From the NCBI GenBank assembly GCA_050247135.1, contig JBFWUT010000005.1:51242-115241 (forward strand): a DNA stretch of 64,000 nt, read 5' to 3'. The notes under the pieces were generated by a model. The model was not told where the DNA came from. It searched no databases and saw nothing but the letters and a program-made list of their open reading frames with translations. A program made the translations under genes and the position numbers. The stretch's first letter is position 1. The number at the start of each line of letters is the position of its first letter. Positions 26,781 through 35,627 of this stretch are shown here, in pieces. The DNA comes from Berkiella sp050247135 (GTDB taxonomy: Bacteria; Pseudomonadota; Gammaproteobacteria; Berkiellales; Berkiellaceae).

Positions 26781-28256
26781 ATGTCGGCTGATCTGGGTGA
26801 GTTGTTAACCAATTATGATTTAAAAGATCTCTATTATGCTTATCAAGAGGCCTATCTTAAGAAATATCCTCGCAAAGATTTTGGCGAATATGGAGAAGGT
26901 CGCGTCATTCGCACTGAAGATAACAGTGCTTTTACCCTGGTCAATTGCCCTGAGATCACCGATAACCAAGCCGCAATTGATAAACAAGCAGTCAGCAGTA
27001 ATTTGCAAGAACAATTTTTGTCAATGATTGCTTTTTTGATGTTAAAGAAACACCGTGATTTACCCTGCGACAAACTTAAAGTGGCTCTTTGCATTAACCA
27101 CCATAATATTCATTGGACCACCCTGCTAGCAGAAATCTCTGGCTTTGATAACGCCGAGTATCGACGCTTATTTCAGGCGCATGAAGCTCATGCTGCATTG
27201 CCAGAGAATAGAGATAACTATGTTGACGAAGAAGGGCATCCTAAAGAATTTAAGATCCAATTAAACAACATTAAGAATTTCTTAATCTCACAAAGTAGAA
27301 TGACGCTTAATAATAATAAGAATGGTAAAACCATTTTAGGTAATTATTCATTGCCTTTAACGCCAAGACATGTGTTATTAAGACATTTAGATTCTATGGG
27401 GATTAAAACAGCTTGTGCTGATAATGTGCTAGAAGCTTCTAAAGGCTTTATGCGCAAACATCGCGCAAGATTTCGTTATGAAAAATGCTCTAGGCAAGAA
27501 GGGAATACCTGTGGTGATTGGAGCCTGTTTAATGCTTTTAGCCGCGGTGTTCTACAAAACGTTAATGAGGTTACTTCAGAAAACTTGCGTGAGCTTAAGG
27601 AAAACATCACCTTAAACAATGCCAGAAGCATTTTATTCATGAGTAATCCTAATATTGTTACCGTAGCGGATAGCCAAAAGCTGAGTGTCACGCGGTTAGA
27701 GAGAATGATAGCCAATAACCCATCAACAGACACTTACAACATAAATTTCTTTAAGGAATGGTTTGTGCGAATTGCTAGTGGGGCAACGCTGGCGGGGGTC
27801 AGCTATTTTGTTTTGCCATTGTTACTACCCATCAATGCATCTTTTGCCTTAGGCCTAGCTGCGGTTGGTGGCACGATGGGTCTATTCTTTTTTAATGAGG
27901 TCTCATCTGTTCTTTTTGGTATCAGTAAGCTCCGGGTAAGGCTTGACGAGCAAGGGATCCCTGCTAAAGACGGTTATGAGCTCAGCGAAGGCTGGGTAGG
28001 TTCTCCCTATTTGAGGACCCTGCCAGAACTGGAACAGCAAGTGGCGACGGTGCTGTTAGAAGCAGACCTTAAAAAGTCTAAATCAAAGCGTCGTCTAGAA
28101 GGCAGTCAAGAAAAAGTGCAAACCTTAGTTCATTACTATGCGAGAAAGATTGTTTTGGAAAACCCCAAAGATTTCTACGATGCAGATAAAATGAAGGTCA
28201 TATCTTCTGATTATGTGGATGATAAGCAAGCCAATAAAGCGCTTTGTGCGCCTTAA
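26781..28256 (+). CDS. Putative CE-clan cysteine protease (Ulp1/SseL-like), membrane-anchored; candidate effector
   Basis: 491 residues. No homologue recognised outright, but the catalytic order of clan CE (His-Asp-Gln-Cys) is visible: His111 in HWTTLLAEIS, Asp204 in LRHLDSMG (compare the DSL of Ulp1), Gln239 and Cys244 in RQEGNTCGDW. The His-Asp distance is longer than in Ulp1, implying an insertion of about 75 residues. After the domain, a hydrophobic hairpin (about 331-380) could insert in a membrane, followed by about 110 charged residues. Clan CE enzymes in pathogens are deubiquitinases, deSUMOylases or acetyltransferases acting in host cells. It has its own promoter and sits between unrelated genes. 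Confidence 0.6.
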   Translation: MSADLGELLTNYDLKDLYYAYQEAYLKKYPRKDFGEYGEGRVIRTEDNSAFTLVNCPEITDNQAAIDKQAVSSNLQEQFLSMIAFLMLKKHRDLPCDKLKVALCINHHNIHWTTLLAEISGFDNAEYRRLFQAHEAHAALPENRDNYVDEEGHPKEFKIQLNNIKNFLISQSRMTLNNNKNGKTILGNYSLPLTPRHVLLRHLDSMGIKTACADNVLEASKGFMRKHRARFRYEKCSRQEGNTCGDWSLFNAFSRGVLQNVNEVTSENLRELKENITLNNARSILFMSNPNIVTVADSQKLSVTRLERMIANNPSTDTYNINFFKEWFVRIASGATLAGVSYFVLPLLLPINASFALGLAAVGGTMGLFFFNEVSSVLFGISKLRVRLDEQGIPAKDGYELSEGWVGSPYLRTLPELEQQVATVLLEADLKKSKSKRRLEGSQEKVQTLVHYYARKIVLENPKDFYDADKMKVISSDYVDDKQANKALCAP

Positions 28257-28285
28257 TAGTTAACTTTTTATGATCCATGCGCTAT

Positions 28286-28314
28286 GCTAGCGAAGAAATC
28301 CCTTTTTCGCTAGC
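28286..28314 (+). terminator. Stem-loop downstream of the protease gene
   Basis: GCTAGCGAA (28286-28294) pairs perfectly with TTCGCTAGC (28306-28314) around 11 bases. Only a three-base T run follows, so termination may be partial; it also lies directly upstream of the MFS start at 28329. Confidence 0.45.
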
Positions 28315-28328
28315 TTTGGATCCCTATC

Positions 28329-29534
28329 ATGCTGCTCGATCTTTCCCCTTTAAAAAACAACCGCGATTATCGCTATTTGTATTTTGGCCAATTTATTTCC
28401 TTTTTTGGCACCATGATGACCTTCGTCGCCTTACCTTATCAGGTGTTTGAACTCACTCATTCAACGTTAATGGTGGGCTTATTAGGTGTGGTTGAGCTTG
28501 TTCCTTTATTGATCACGGCTTTCATTGGTGGCGCGCTAGCGGACGCCATGGATAGAAGGAAGCTCTTGGTTTATTCAGAGCTTGGTCTGGCGTTTGGATG
28601 TCTACTGCTCTTGGCAAATGCTTTATTATCTCATCCTAGCTTATGGCTTATCTATGTGATTTCAGGCTGTTTATCCGCTTTAAATGGGATCCATCGCCCC
28701 TCTCTTGATGCCATGACGCCGCGTTTGGTGAAACATGAAGAGATCCAAGCTGCTGCTGTGTTGGGAACATTTAAATCGACGGTGGGGTGGTTAGCAGGAC
28801 CTGCTGTCGCAGGGATCATTATCGCAACCTTAGGTTTACCCTTTACCTATGTGATTGATTTACTCACCTTTGTGCTTTCCATTGTTGCCATCTTAATGAT
28901 TAAAGCGATGCCACCCTTAGAAACCCAGGCGCCGCCGTCATTAAAGAGTGTGCTTGAGGCAGTCCGCTATGCCATGTCTCGTCCCGAGTTACTTGGCACT
29001 TATGTGGTTGATTTTTTTGCGATGGTATTCGCAATGCCTAATGCCTTATTTCCTGCAATCGCCCTTACGCTCAATAACACCAAGTGGTTAGGCTTGCTCT
29101 ACTCAAGCCCTGCCTTGGGCGCTTTATTGATTACCGTGTTTAGTGGTTGGACAAAAAAGATCGTGCGCCATGGTAGAGCGGTTGCTCTGGCTGCAATGGG
29201 CTGGGGGATTTCGATCATTGTCTTTGGTCTGTCACTCAATCCTTGGTGGATGTTGTTTTTTCTGATGTTGGCGGGCGCTGCTGACAGTATCAGTGGCATT
29301 TTTCGAACCACGATTTGGAATGAAACCATTCCTGATAGTATTCGAGGCAGGATGGCGGGCTTAGAAATGCTGAGTTATATGAGTGGACCTTTATTGGGCA
29401 ATACGCAGGCCGGTTTCATGGCTGGCGTGTTTGGCTTACATCAAGCGATTACCATTGGTGGCACATTGTGTGTTATCGGGGTAGGAATAAGTGTGTTGTT
29501 ATTACCGGGGTTTTGGAAATATGTTAAAAAATAA
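28329..29534 (+). CDS. Major facilitator superfamily exporter (EntS-like, MFS_3)
   Basis: 401 residues with about 12 predicted membrane helices. The A-motif GALADAMDRRKLL between helices 2 and 3 is intact, and the LSALNGIHRPSLDAMTPRLV and AGAADSISGIFRTTIWNETIP segments resemble the EntS/enterobactin-exporter-like subfamily. The substrate is unknown; no siderophore genes are near. It is bracketed by two stem-loops that share the GCTAGCG sequence. Confidence 0.85.
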   Translation: MLLDLSPLKNNRDYRYLYFGQFISFFGTMMTFVALPYQVFELTHSTLMVGLLGVVELVPLLITAFIGGALADAMDRRKLLVYSELGLAFGCLLLLANALLSHPSLWLIYVISGCLSALNGIHRPSLDAMTPRLVKHEEIQAAAVLGTFKSTVGWLAGPAVAGIIIATLGLPFTYVIDLLTFVLSIVAILMIKAMPPLETQAPPSLKSVLEAVRYAMSRPELLGTYVVDFFAMVFAMPNALFPAIALTLNNTKWLGLLYSSPALGALLITVFSGWTKKIVRHGRAVALAAMGWGISIIVFGLSLNPWWMLFFLMLAGAADSISGIFRTTIWNETIPDSIRGRMAGLEMLSYMSGPLLGNTQAGFMAGVFGLHQAITIGGTLCVIGVGISVLLLPGFWKYVKK

Positions 29535-29781
29535 TTTCTTGGTACATGCTAGCGCAGGTATTTGCGCTAGCATCGGCTTTTATATTGTTTATAAAATCTC
29601 GTGTCTATTCTTTTTCCCCCACCAAATAATAACAATACCGCTTTATGCAAAAATCCTCTGGAAAAGTCAGGAATGGTTTTTTAGATTATTACTAGTCGTG
29701 AATTTTATCATTAAGCCGGTTTTTATTTATTATTTGGCTTATGTGGTTTTTGGTGAATTATTGTTTTCGCGAAAAAAATGA
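29521..29781 (+). CDS. Possible small two-helix membrane protein
   Basis: 86 residues from ATG 29521, overlapping the MFS stop by 14 bp; two hydrophobic stretches (about 8-35 and 53-78) separated by a short loop. The frame runs through a perfect hairpin at 29546-29573 that looks like a terminator, and its 3' end overlaps the convergent hydrolase gene by 43 bp. Both facts argue against it; the coherent hydrophobic pattern argues for it. Confidence 0.3.
   Translation: MLKNNFLVHASAGICASIGFYIVYKISCLFFFPHQIITIPLYAKILWKSQEWFFRLLLVVNFIIKPVFIYYLAYVVFGELLFSRKK
29546..29580 (+). terminator. Rho-independent-like terminator after the MFS gene
   Basis: ATGCTAGCGCA (29546-29556) pairs perfectly with TGCGCTAGCAT (29563-29573), loop GGTATT, followed by CGGCTTTT. 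It lies 11 bases after the MFS stop codon. Confidence 0.55.
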
Positions 29782-30416
29782 CCATTGGCTAAAAAATAAG
29801 TGATTTGCTCCAGCACTTTTGGGTTGTACATCATAAAAGAATGTCCGCTTGGCAAAATCAGATGATCTTTCATGCCAGGTAATTGTGTGCTTTTAATGCT
29901 GACTTTACCATCATGGCCTTTGGGTAACATAAAATAACAGATAGGGTCGATATTGAAAGATCCTGCTATCACGCCAAGTTCATATTGGCTTGGGATGGCC
30001 GCAAAAGGATGTTGTTTGGCCCGCAAAGTGGTGAGCTCGCTAAGTGCGGGGCCATAAAAGGCTTTAAACGGTTGGTAAAGGTGGATGAAATCAGCAACCT
30101 CAGAACCATGGTTAGGAGGAGCTAACATCACGATACGACTAACGTTTGCTATGGCATGCTGAGTCAGTAAGGCTCGTACTACGAGTCCTCCCATCGAATG
30201 AGTGACAAAATGCACGCTTTGGTGTTCTAGCGGATGTTCCCTCATTTTTTCATAGACAAAGGTGGCAAGGTTATCAATCGTATTAGTACGCGAAGGATAA
30301 TGAATATTAAGGGTGGAATAGCCTTTTCTTTCTAAGGTTTTCTCAATAGGTCTCATTGATAATGAGGTTCTAGCAATGCCATGCAGAAGAACGACTAATT
30401 GATCTGATTTGGTCAC
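29739..30416 (-). CDS. Alpha/beta hydrolase, lipase/esterase-like
   Basis: 225 residues. Oxyanion region VVLLHGIARTSLSM, nucleophile elbow VTHSMGGLVVR with the catalytic serine, and PSGHSFMM with the probable catalytic histidine; the acid may be the Asp in GHDGKVS. This matches the PGAP1/DUF676-like lipase fold. No signal peptide, so it is cytoplasmic unless exported otherwise. It is 7 bp downstream of the EAL gene, probably cotranscribed. Confidence 0.82.
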   Translation of the reverse strand: MTKSDQLVVLLHGIARTSLSMRPIEKTLERKGYSTLNIHYPSRTNTIDNLATFVYEKMREHPLEHQSVHFVTHSMGGLVVRALLTQHAIANVSRIVMLAPPNHGSEVADFIHLYQPFKAFYGPALSELTTLRAKQHPFAAIPSQYELGVIAGSFNIDPICYFMLPKGHDGKVSIKSTQLPGMKDHLILPSGHSFMMYNPKVLEQITYFLANGHFFRENNNSPKTT

Positions 30417-30423
30417 ATCTGTC

Positions 30424-31179
30424 CTATGAGTTTAGTTGTAAAATTTCTGCTACCGACAAAGGGGGATACCAAAAATATCCTTGCCCAAAGTGTGCGCCAC
30501 AAGCCATAATTTTATCGGCTTGACATTTTGTTTCAACCCCTTCAACGACCACCTTGGCGTGTAAGGTTTTCCCTATGGTAATCAGTTGGGTGAGCAAAGT
30601 CGATACAGGTCCCTCATCACCTGACCAATCGACAAAGGCTTTGTCAATTTTGACAATGTCGGGTGTTAATTCTTGTAGATAACGGACATTAGATGCGCCT
30701 GAGCCAAAATCATCAATACTTAAACTGTGCCCGGCTTGACGTAATGTTTTCAGATGTTGATTTGCCTGTTGATTCATAGCGACGCGTTCGGTGAGCTCGA
30801 TCATCACTTGAGAATGTTTGATAGCGTTATCCTGCATCGTTTTCCACAAATGTTGTATGAGGCTTTCATCAATATCCGATGCCGATAGATTAATGGCCAC
30901 ATAAGCGTGGGGAAATTTAGGTAATAACTGTAGATAGCCCTTTAGCCCCAAAGTAATGATACATTGCGTTAATTCTTTTAACAGCTGAAATTCTTCGCTT
31001 AAGTGAAGGATCCTTTCTGCTGTGACTTCAATGCCGTTTGCCGTCTTAAGGCGCACCAGTGCTTCAAAGCCGATAATTTGATTGGCTGCATGAATGTTCA
31101 CCAAAGGTTGATACACGATGGTAATTTTATTGTTACGGATGGCATCACTGAGTTCTTGCCTAGAAATTTCTGGGTGCAT
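30424..31179 (-). CDS. EAL-domain c-di-GMP phosphodiesterase (stand-alone)
   Basis: 251 residues, essentially one EAL domain. All catalytic signatures appear intact: EALVR (Glu39), NLSASDI, IELTER, DDFGSG, KIDKAFV and VVEGVET. It should hydrolyse c-di-GMP to pGpG. No GGDEF, sensor or membrane segment accompanies it, so it would act on the cytoplasmic pool or be directed by a partner. In this window the obvious c-di-GMP target is MshE of the pilus operon. Confidence 0.9.
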   Translation of the reverse strand: MHPEISRQELSDAIRNNKITIVYQPLVNIHAANQIIGFEALVRLKTANGIEVTAERILHLSEEFQLLKELTQCIITLGLKGYLQLLPKFPHAYVAINLSASDIDESLIQHLWKTMQDNAIKHSQVMIELTERVAMNQQANQHLKTLRQAGHSLSIDDFGSGASNVRYLQELTPDIVKIDKAFVDWSGDEGPVSTLLTQLITIGKTLHAKVVVEGVETKCQADKIMACGAHFGQGYFWYPPLSVAEILQLNS

Positions 31180-31263
31180 GGACAGTTTGGGCCATTAAAT
31201 TAGGAATACCTTTATAAGATCGGCACTTTAGTGAAATGACAAAATGTGTAGATACTCGGGTTC

Positions 31264-31293
31264 TTGTCTTTTATATAAGTAATTCGGTATACT
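31264..31293 (+). promoter_or_regulatory. Promoter of the uup-like gene
   Basis: TTGTCT (31264-31269), 18-bp spacer, TATACT (31288-31293). Predicted transcription start near 31300, about 13 bases before the first ATG (31313) or 31 before the second (31331). Confidence 0.5.
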
Positions 31294-31312
31294 CGCGCCT
31301 GATTAATCAATA

Positions 31313-33214
31313 ATGGTATTTAGACACTTCATGCCCCTAGTCACCTTGAAAGATCTCTATTTTTCGGTCAGTGAATTTCCATTACTGGATCATGTTAACT
31401 TTGATATTGAGGCGAATGAACGCATTGCACTGATTGGCCGCAATGGTGAAGGTAAATCAACGCTGTTTAGGATCCTTTCGCAAACCATCGCTGCCGATAG
31501 TGGGCAAATTATTAAGCCCAATTATTTGCGCATAGCCATGCTCAAACAAGAATTACCTGAGTTAACCGAAATGACAGTTTATGAAGCCGTTTCTGAAGGT
31601 CTGGCAGGCTTGCGTGATATTTTAATTGAATATCATCAACTGACTATGCAATTGGACAATCACGATGATGCTTGGCTCAATAAACTTAATGAATTACAGC
31701 ATAAAATTGAACAACAAGGTGGCTGGGTTATTCAGCAACGTATTGAACGAGTCATTGATGCGCTGGGACTGCCCGCAGATAAGAAAATGTCAGAATTATC
31801 GGGAGGGTGGCGTCGTCGAGTTGCTCTAGGTGCCGCATTAGTAGAAGAGCCAGATATTTTATTACTCGATGAGCCTACTAATCATCTCGATCTGGATGCG
31901 ATTTCATGGTTAGAAACCATGTTGAAACAATATCCCAAAACAATCATCTTTATTACTCATGATAGAGCGCTATTACGTGCTGTTGCGACCAGGATCGTGG
32001 AACTTGATCGGGGTAAATTAACCTCGTACCCTGCCGACTATGATCAATATCTGGCGCGCAAAATGGCTGCCAATATAGAAGAGCAAAGACACAATGCTTT
32101 ATTTGATAAAAAGTTATCGGAAGAAGAGCAATGGTTACGACAAGGTGTAAAGGCTAGACGTACGCGTAATGAAGGTCGCGTGCGCGCATTATTGAGGCTG
32201 CGTGAAGAAAGATCACAGCGGCGAGAAGTCAAAGATAAGCCGATTTTTTCCGTCAATGATCCTAGTAACACCGCGGGCAAAACCGTCATACAAGCGGCTA
32301 ATATTTCTTTTTCCTATGATGGTGTTAAACGTTTAGTCGATGATTTTAGTTTTACCATACAACGAGGTGATAAAATCGCGATAGTCGGCCAAAATGGTTC
32401 TGGTAAAACCACATTGGTGAAGTTGCTGCTTGGGTTGATAAAGCCTAATGAAGGATATGTTAAACACAGCCCCACCAATCAAATTGCCTTTTTTGATCAA
32501 ACCCGTGATTTACTTCGCCCTGAAGAAACGGTAATGAGCAATGTAGCCGAGGGTGATGATTTTGTGGAGATTGATGGCAAAAGACGCCACATTGTGGGTT
32601 ACTTAGGTGATTTCTTATTCTCACCTAGTAAATGTCGTGCTCAAGTTAAAACCCTATCGGGTGGCGAGCAAAATCGCTTATTGTTAGCAAAGTTATTTTC
32701 AAAGCCTGCCAATCTGTTAGTACTAGACGAACCAACCAATGATCTCGATATAGAGTCTTTGGATGTGTTAGAAAATGTGTTGTTGAATTATCCGGGTACC
32801 GTCATCATCATCAGCCATGACAGAGAGTTCATTGATAATATTGCAACGCATTGTATCGCTTTCACCGATAATGGGATCACAATTGATGTGGGTGGTTATA
32901 GTGATTTTCTACAACGTAAATCCATTGTGGCTAAACCACTCAAGAGTGCGCCTAAGCCAGCTAAAGAAAAAGAAATCAAAGAAAATCCCAAAAACAAGCT
33001 AAGCTATAATCAACAACGAGAGTTGGCCAATCTTCCTTCAAAGATTGAAAAACTTGAACAAGATATTAAAAATGTTCAAGCAACAATGTGTTCCCCTGAT
33101 TTTTACAATAAACCTAAGGATGAAGTACAACGCATTCACACACAGTTGAGTACTTTAGAGCAAGACCTTCAAAACGCCTATGCGCGCTGGGAAGAGTTAG
33201 ATACTCCTGAGTAA
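31313..33214 (+). CDS. uup: ABC-F family ATPase Uup
   Basis: 633 residues with two ABC cassettes and no membrane part. First cassette: GRNGEGKST, LSGGW, LLLDEPTNHLDL; second: GQNGSGKTT, LSGGEQNRL, LVLDEPTNDLDIESL. A linker arm and a C-terminal coiled coil (QRELANLPSKIEKLEQDIKNVQ) identify Uup rather than EttA or YheS. ABC-F proteins act on ribosomes; Uup also affects transposon excision. The usual N-terminus MPLVTLKDLYF would start at ATG 31331; the ATG at 31313 adds six residues. Neither has a clear Shine-Dalgarno. Confidence 0.9.
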   Translation: MVFRHFMPLVTLKDLYFSVSEFPLLDHVNFDIEANERIALIGRNGEGKSTLFRILSQTIAADSGQIIKPNYLRIAMLKQELPELTEMTVYEAVSEGLAGLRDILIEYHQLTMQLDNHDDAWLNKLNELQHKIEQQGGWVIQQRIERVIDALGLPADKKMSELSGGWRRRVALGAALVEEPDILLLDEPTNHLDLDAISWLETMLKQYPKTIIFITHDRALLRAVATRIVELDRGKLTSYPADYDQYLARKMAANIEEQRHNALFDKKLSEEEQWLRQGVKARRTRNEGRVRALLRLREERSQRREVKDKPIFSVNDPSNTAGKTVIQAANISFSYDGVKRLVDDFSFTIQRGDKIAIVGQNGSGKTTLVKLLLGLIKPNEGYVKHSPTNQIAFFDQTRDLLRPEETVMSNVAEGDDFVEIDGKRRHIVGYLGDFLFSPSKCRAQVKTLSGGEQNRLLLAKLFSKPANLLVLDEPTNDLDIESLDVLENVLLNYPGTVIIISHDREFIDNIATHCIAFTDNGITIDVGGYSDFLQRKSIVAKPLKSAPKPAKEKEIKENPKNKLSYNQQRELANLPSKIEKLEQDIKNVQATMCSPDFYNKPKDEVQRIHTQLSTLEQDLQNAYARWEELDTPE

Positions 33215-33311
33215 CTATCCAGTCTTTAATCTCATTTCCTACTCATCACCAAAATCTAAACTATAGTTAGGTTGTAGGTCGTCCCATTTCGGATGAAAAA
33301 GGAGAGGAATG

Positions 33312-34853
33312 ATGAGTAAGCAAGGTGCCTCGACTAAAGCCAACGACAAACAATTCGCCGTTAAAATTTTTACCACTGCCTCTGAATACGATTACCAATC
33401 CCCCTGGAGAGAGCCAACCATTGAGAGATGGACGGGTTCTGGTTTTGTGATTGACGGACACAAGATTATTACGAATGCCCACGTGGCGGGTGGTTCCATT
33501 TTTTTAGAAGTTGAGCTTGCCAACGATTCAGTCAAATATCCCGCTACGCTAAAAGCGGTCAGTCATGAATGTGATCTTGCTATGTTAGAAGTTGACGATC
33601 CTGAATTTTGGAAAAAAACTACTGCCTTGAGTTTAGGAAATACTCCGCAACAAATGCAGAAAGTCGCGGTGCATGGTTTTCCGATTGGTGGTGAAGGCTA
33701 TTGTATAACAACAGGGAAAGTATCGCGGATAGAAAATGATTTTTATGCCCATGGCGAACAGATGATGCTGAGTACCCAAGTAAGTGCGCCTATTAATCCC
33801 GGTAATAGTGGTGGTGCTGTGCTTGATAGAAATAAACAGGTGGTGGGTGTTGTCCATCAGAGTTTAAGAGGGGGCCAAAATATTGGGTATATGATCCCAG
33901 CGGACATTGTAAAGCATTTTATTCGTCAAGTGCGCACTAAGAATATGGGCTTCCCTTCTTTAAATTTAGAAACTCAGACCATGGAAAATCCTTATTTACG
34001 CGAAAAATATGGTTTAGGGGAACACTTAAGCGGTATTTTGATCCGCAGTATTCCGGCCCTATCCTGTGCTAAAAATCATCTTGAAGTCGGAGATGTAATT
34101 TTAGAAGTGAATGGCACGGTAGTTAACAACGATGGCAGTGTTCGGCTTGAATCCTTAAAGCATGTCGATTATCGTTATTTAATTAATAGCAGCAAAATGG
34201 GAGATAACATTACCTTTAAAATATTGCGCGCTAATAAAGTATTATCACACACTTTCAAGTTAACAGACTCTTTTTCCACCACTCATGCCATTTTGCCACG
34301 CTCTTACGGACAGCAACCCACTTATTTTATTATTGCAGGTTCGATTGTGGTGCAGCCAGTTTCTAAAAATTTACAAACTGACTGGGGAAGATCTTATACT
34401 AATCAAGCCAAGAGCAGTAAAGAAGAGCAAATATTAGTGATCAATTCGGTATTGAAAAATCACTATTCACATGGTTATGAAGGGTTTTCTGGTGAGATCA
34501 TTGAAAAGATCAATGGTGTTGAAGTCAAAGATATGAGGCAGCTGATTAAGGCAGTGTTAGCCAATAAAGAAAAATGCCATTCTCTGGAGACACGCTCGGG
34601 TAAGCAACTCGTTATTCCAAATGTGTCAAAAGCAGAGGCAGCAGAGCTTCTAGCAACTTACAGTATTGAGCATCCTTGCTCAAGAGATCTGCAAACCCAA
34701 AACGGACTCGAAGAGCTTGTTAGGGAGCTAGAGATGCATCAAGTTAAAGTATTGATGTTTTCGCAATGTGCAGGCGATGATAAAGCAGTTAGCCATAGCA
34801 AGGCAGCTTTAGTTGCCACACCACGTCCACTTTCAAGGAGCTGTCATCTTTAA
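33312..34853 (+). CDS. Deg9-like serine protease with PDZ domains, no signal peptide
   Basis: About 513 residues. Trypsin-like domain with His58 (TNAHV), Asp89 (ECDLAML) and Ser167 (GNSGGAV; numbers from ATG 33309). Then a PDZ domain (GILIRSI...LEVGDVILEVNG) and a C-terminal PDZ-like domain (PTYFIIAGSIVVQPVS, GEIIEKINGVEV). Layout and wording (DPEFW, GFPIGGEG, MENPYLREKYG) are closer to plant DEG9/DEG10-type proteases than to DegP/DegQ. Unlike bacterial Deg proteases it lacks a signal peptide, so it is cytoplasmic or delivered by another route. GGAGAGGA precedes the double ATG; I chose the second. Confidence 0.85.
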   Translation: MSKQGASTKANDKQFAVKIFTTASEYDYQSPWREPTIERWTGSGFVIDGHKIITNAHVAGGSIFLEVELANDSVKYPATLKAVSHECDLAMLEVDDPEFWKKTTALSLGNTPQQMQKVAVHGFPIGGEGYCITTGKVSRIENDFYAHGEQMMLSTQVSAPINPGNSGGAVLDRNKQVVGVVHQSLRGGQNIGYMIPADIVKHFIRQVRTKNMGFPSLNLETQTMENPYLREKYGLGEHLSGILIRSIPALSCAKNHLEVGDVILEVNGTVVNNDGSVRLESLKHVDYRYLINSSKMGDNITFKILRANKVLSHTFKLTDSFSTTHAILPRSYGQQPTYFIIAGSIVVQPVSKNLQTDWGRSYTNQAKSSKEEQILVINSVLKNHYSHGYEGFSGEIIEKINGVEVKDMRQLIKAVLANKEKCHSLETRSGKQLVIPNVSKAEAAELLATYSIEHPCSRDLQTQNGLEELVRELEMHQVKVLMFSQCAGDDKAVSHSKAALVATPRPLSRSCHL

Positions 34854-34870
34854 GTTTGTTTGGAAGTCCT

Positions 34871-34920
34871 ATCAGAGTGGATCTCTCTCGGCAGAAAGAG
34901 ATCTGCTCTGATCCTTTTTT
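34871..34920 (+). terminator. Terminator of the Deg9-like gene, lying inside the tatC 3' end
   Basis: ATCAGAG (34871-34877) pairs with CTCTGAT (34906-34912) and an inner ATCTCT (34881-34886) pairs with AGAGAT (34897-34902); TTTTTT (34915-34920) follows. It begins 18 bases after the Deg9-like stop and overlaps the last codons of the convergent tatC. Confidence 0.75.
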
Positions 34921-35627
34921 GGTAGCCATTTTGCCATGAGCACACCACCTTCAAACAGCCCTAGCAAGGGAATGGCTAACAGGATTTGTGACACCACATC
35001 CGGTGGTGTTAACAGCATGCCAATGACAAAAGCAGCGACAATGATATAAGGGCGATGCTTTTTTAATGCGGCAACGGAAGTGATGCCTGTGCGAATTAAG
35101 ATAAAGGTCACAATAGGTACTTGAAATGACGCACCAAATGCAAAGTACAGTACCAACACAAAATCCATATAATGTGTCATGTCGGTCATGACAGTGACCC
35201 CTTTAGGTGCCACATGCATGAAAAATCCTAATGCCATGGGGAGCACAAAAAAATGGGCAAACAACATTCCAAGGTAAAACAGTGAGGTGCTCATCAAGAC
35301 AATCGGAAAGATCATTCGCTTCTCATTCGGATAAAGCCCTGGAGCAACAAACCGCCATATTTGATGGAGAATATAAGGTATCAGCAATATTAAACCGGTA
35401 AATAGTGCTAATTTAAGTGGGGCCGTGAAGGGCGTGACAACCTCTGTTGCAATCAGCATGCCGTCTTTTGGCAGTGACTGTAAAATAGGTCCTGCAAACA
35501 AGGTGTACAGCTCGCTACTAAAGATTATCAAAGGGATAAGAAGCAAACCATAAGCTAAAGCGCAGCGGATGAGCCGTTGGCGCAGCTCGATTAGGTGGGG
35601 TAAATACTTTTCAAGATTTTCCACCAT
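34872..35627 (-). CDS. tatC: Sec-independent translocase subunit TatC
   Basis: 251 residues with six predicted membrane helices. The N-terminal HLIELRQRLIRC and the periplasmic FVAPGLYPNEKR loop are diagnostic; VSQILLAIPLLGLFEGG is the conserved last region. TatC recognises twin-arginine signal peptides and recruits TatA. It overlaps the tatB stop by one base. The C-terminal 15 codons share DNA with the opposing terminator. Confidence 0.95.
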   Translation of the reverse strand: MVENLEKYLPHLIELRQRLIRCALAYGLLLIPLIIFSSELYTLFAGPILQSLPKDGMLIATEVVTPFTAPLKLALFTGLILLIPYILHQIWRFVAPGLYPNEKRMIFPIVLMSTSLFYLGMLFAHFFVLPMALGFFMHVAPKGVTVMTDMTHYMDFVLVLYFAFGASFQVPIVTFILIRTGITSVAALKKHRPYIIVAAFVIGMLLTPPDVVSQILLAIPLLGLFEGGVLMAKWLPKKDQSRSLSAERDPL

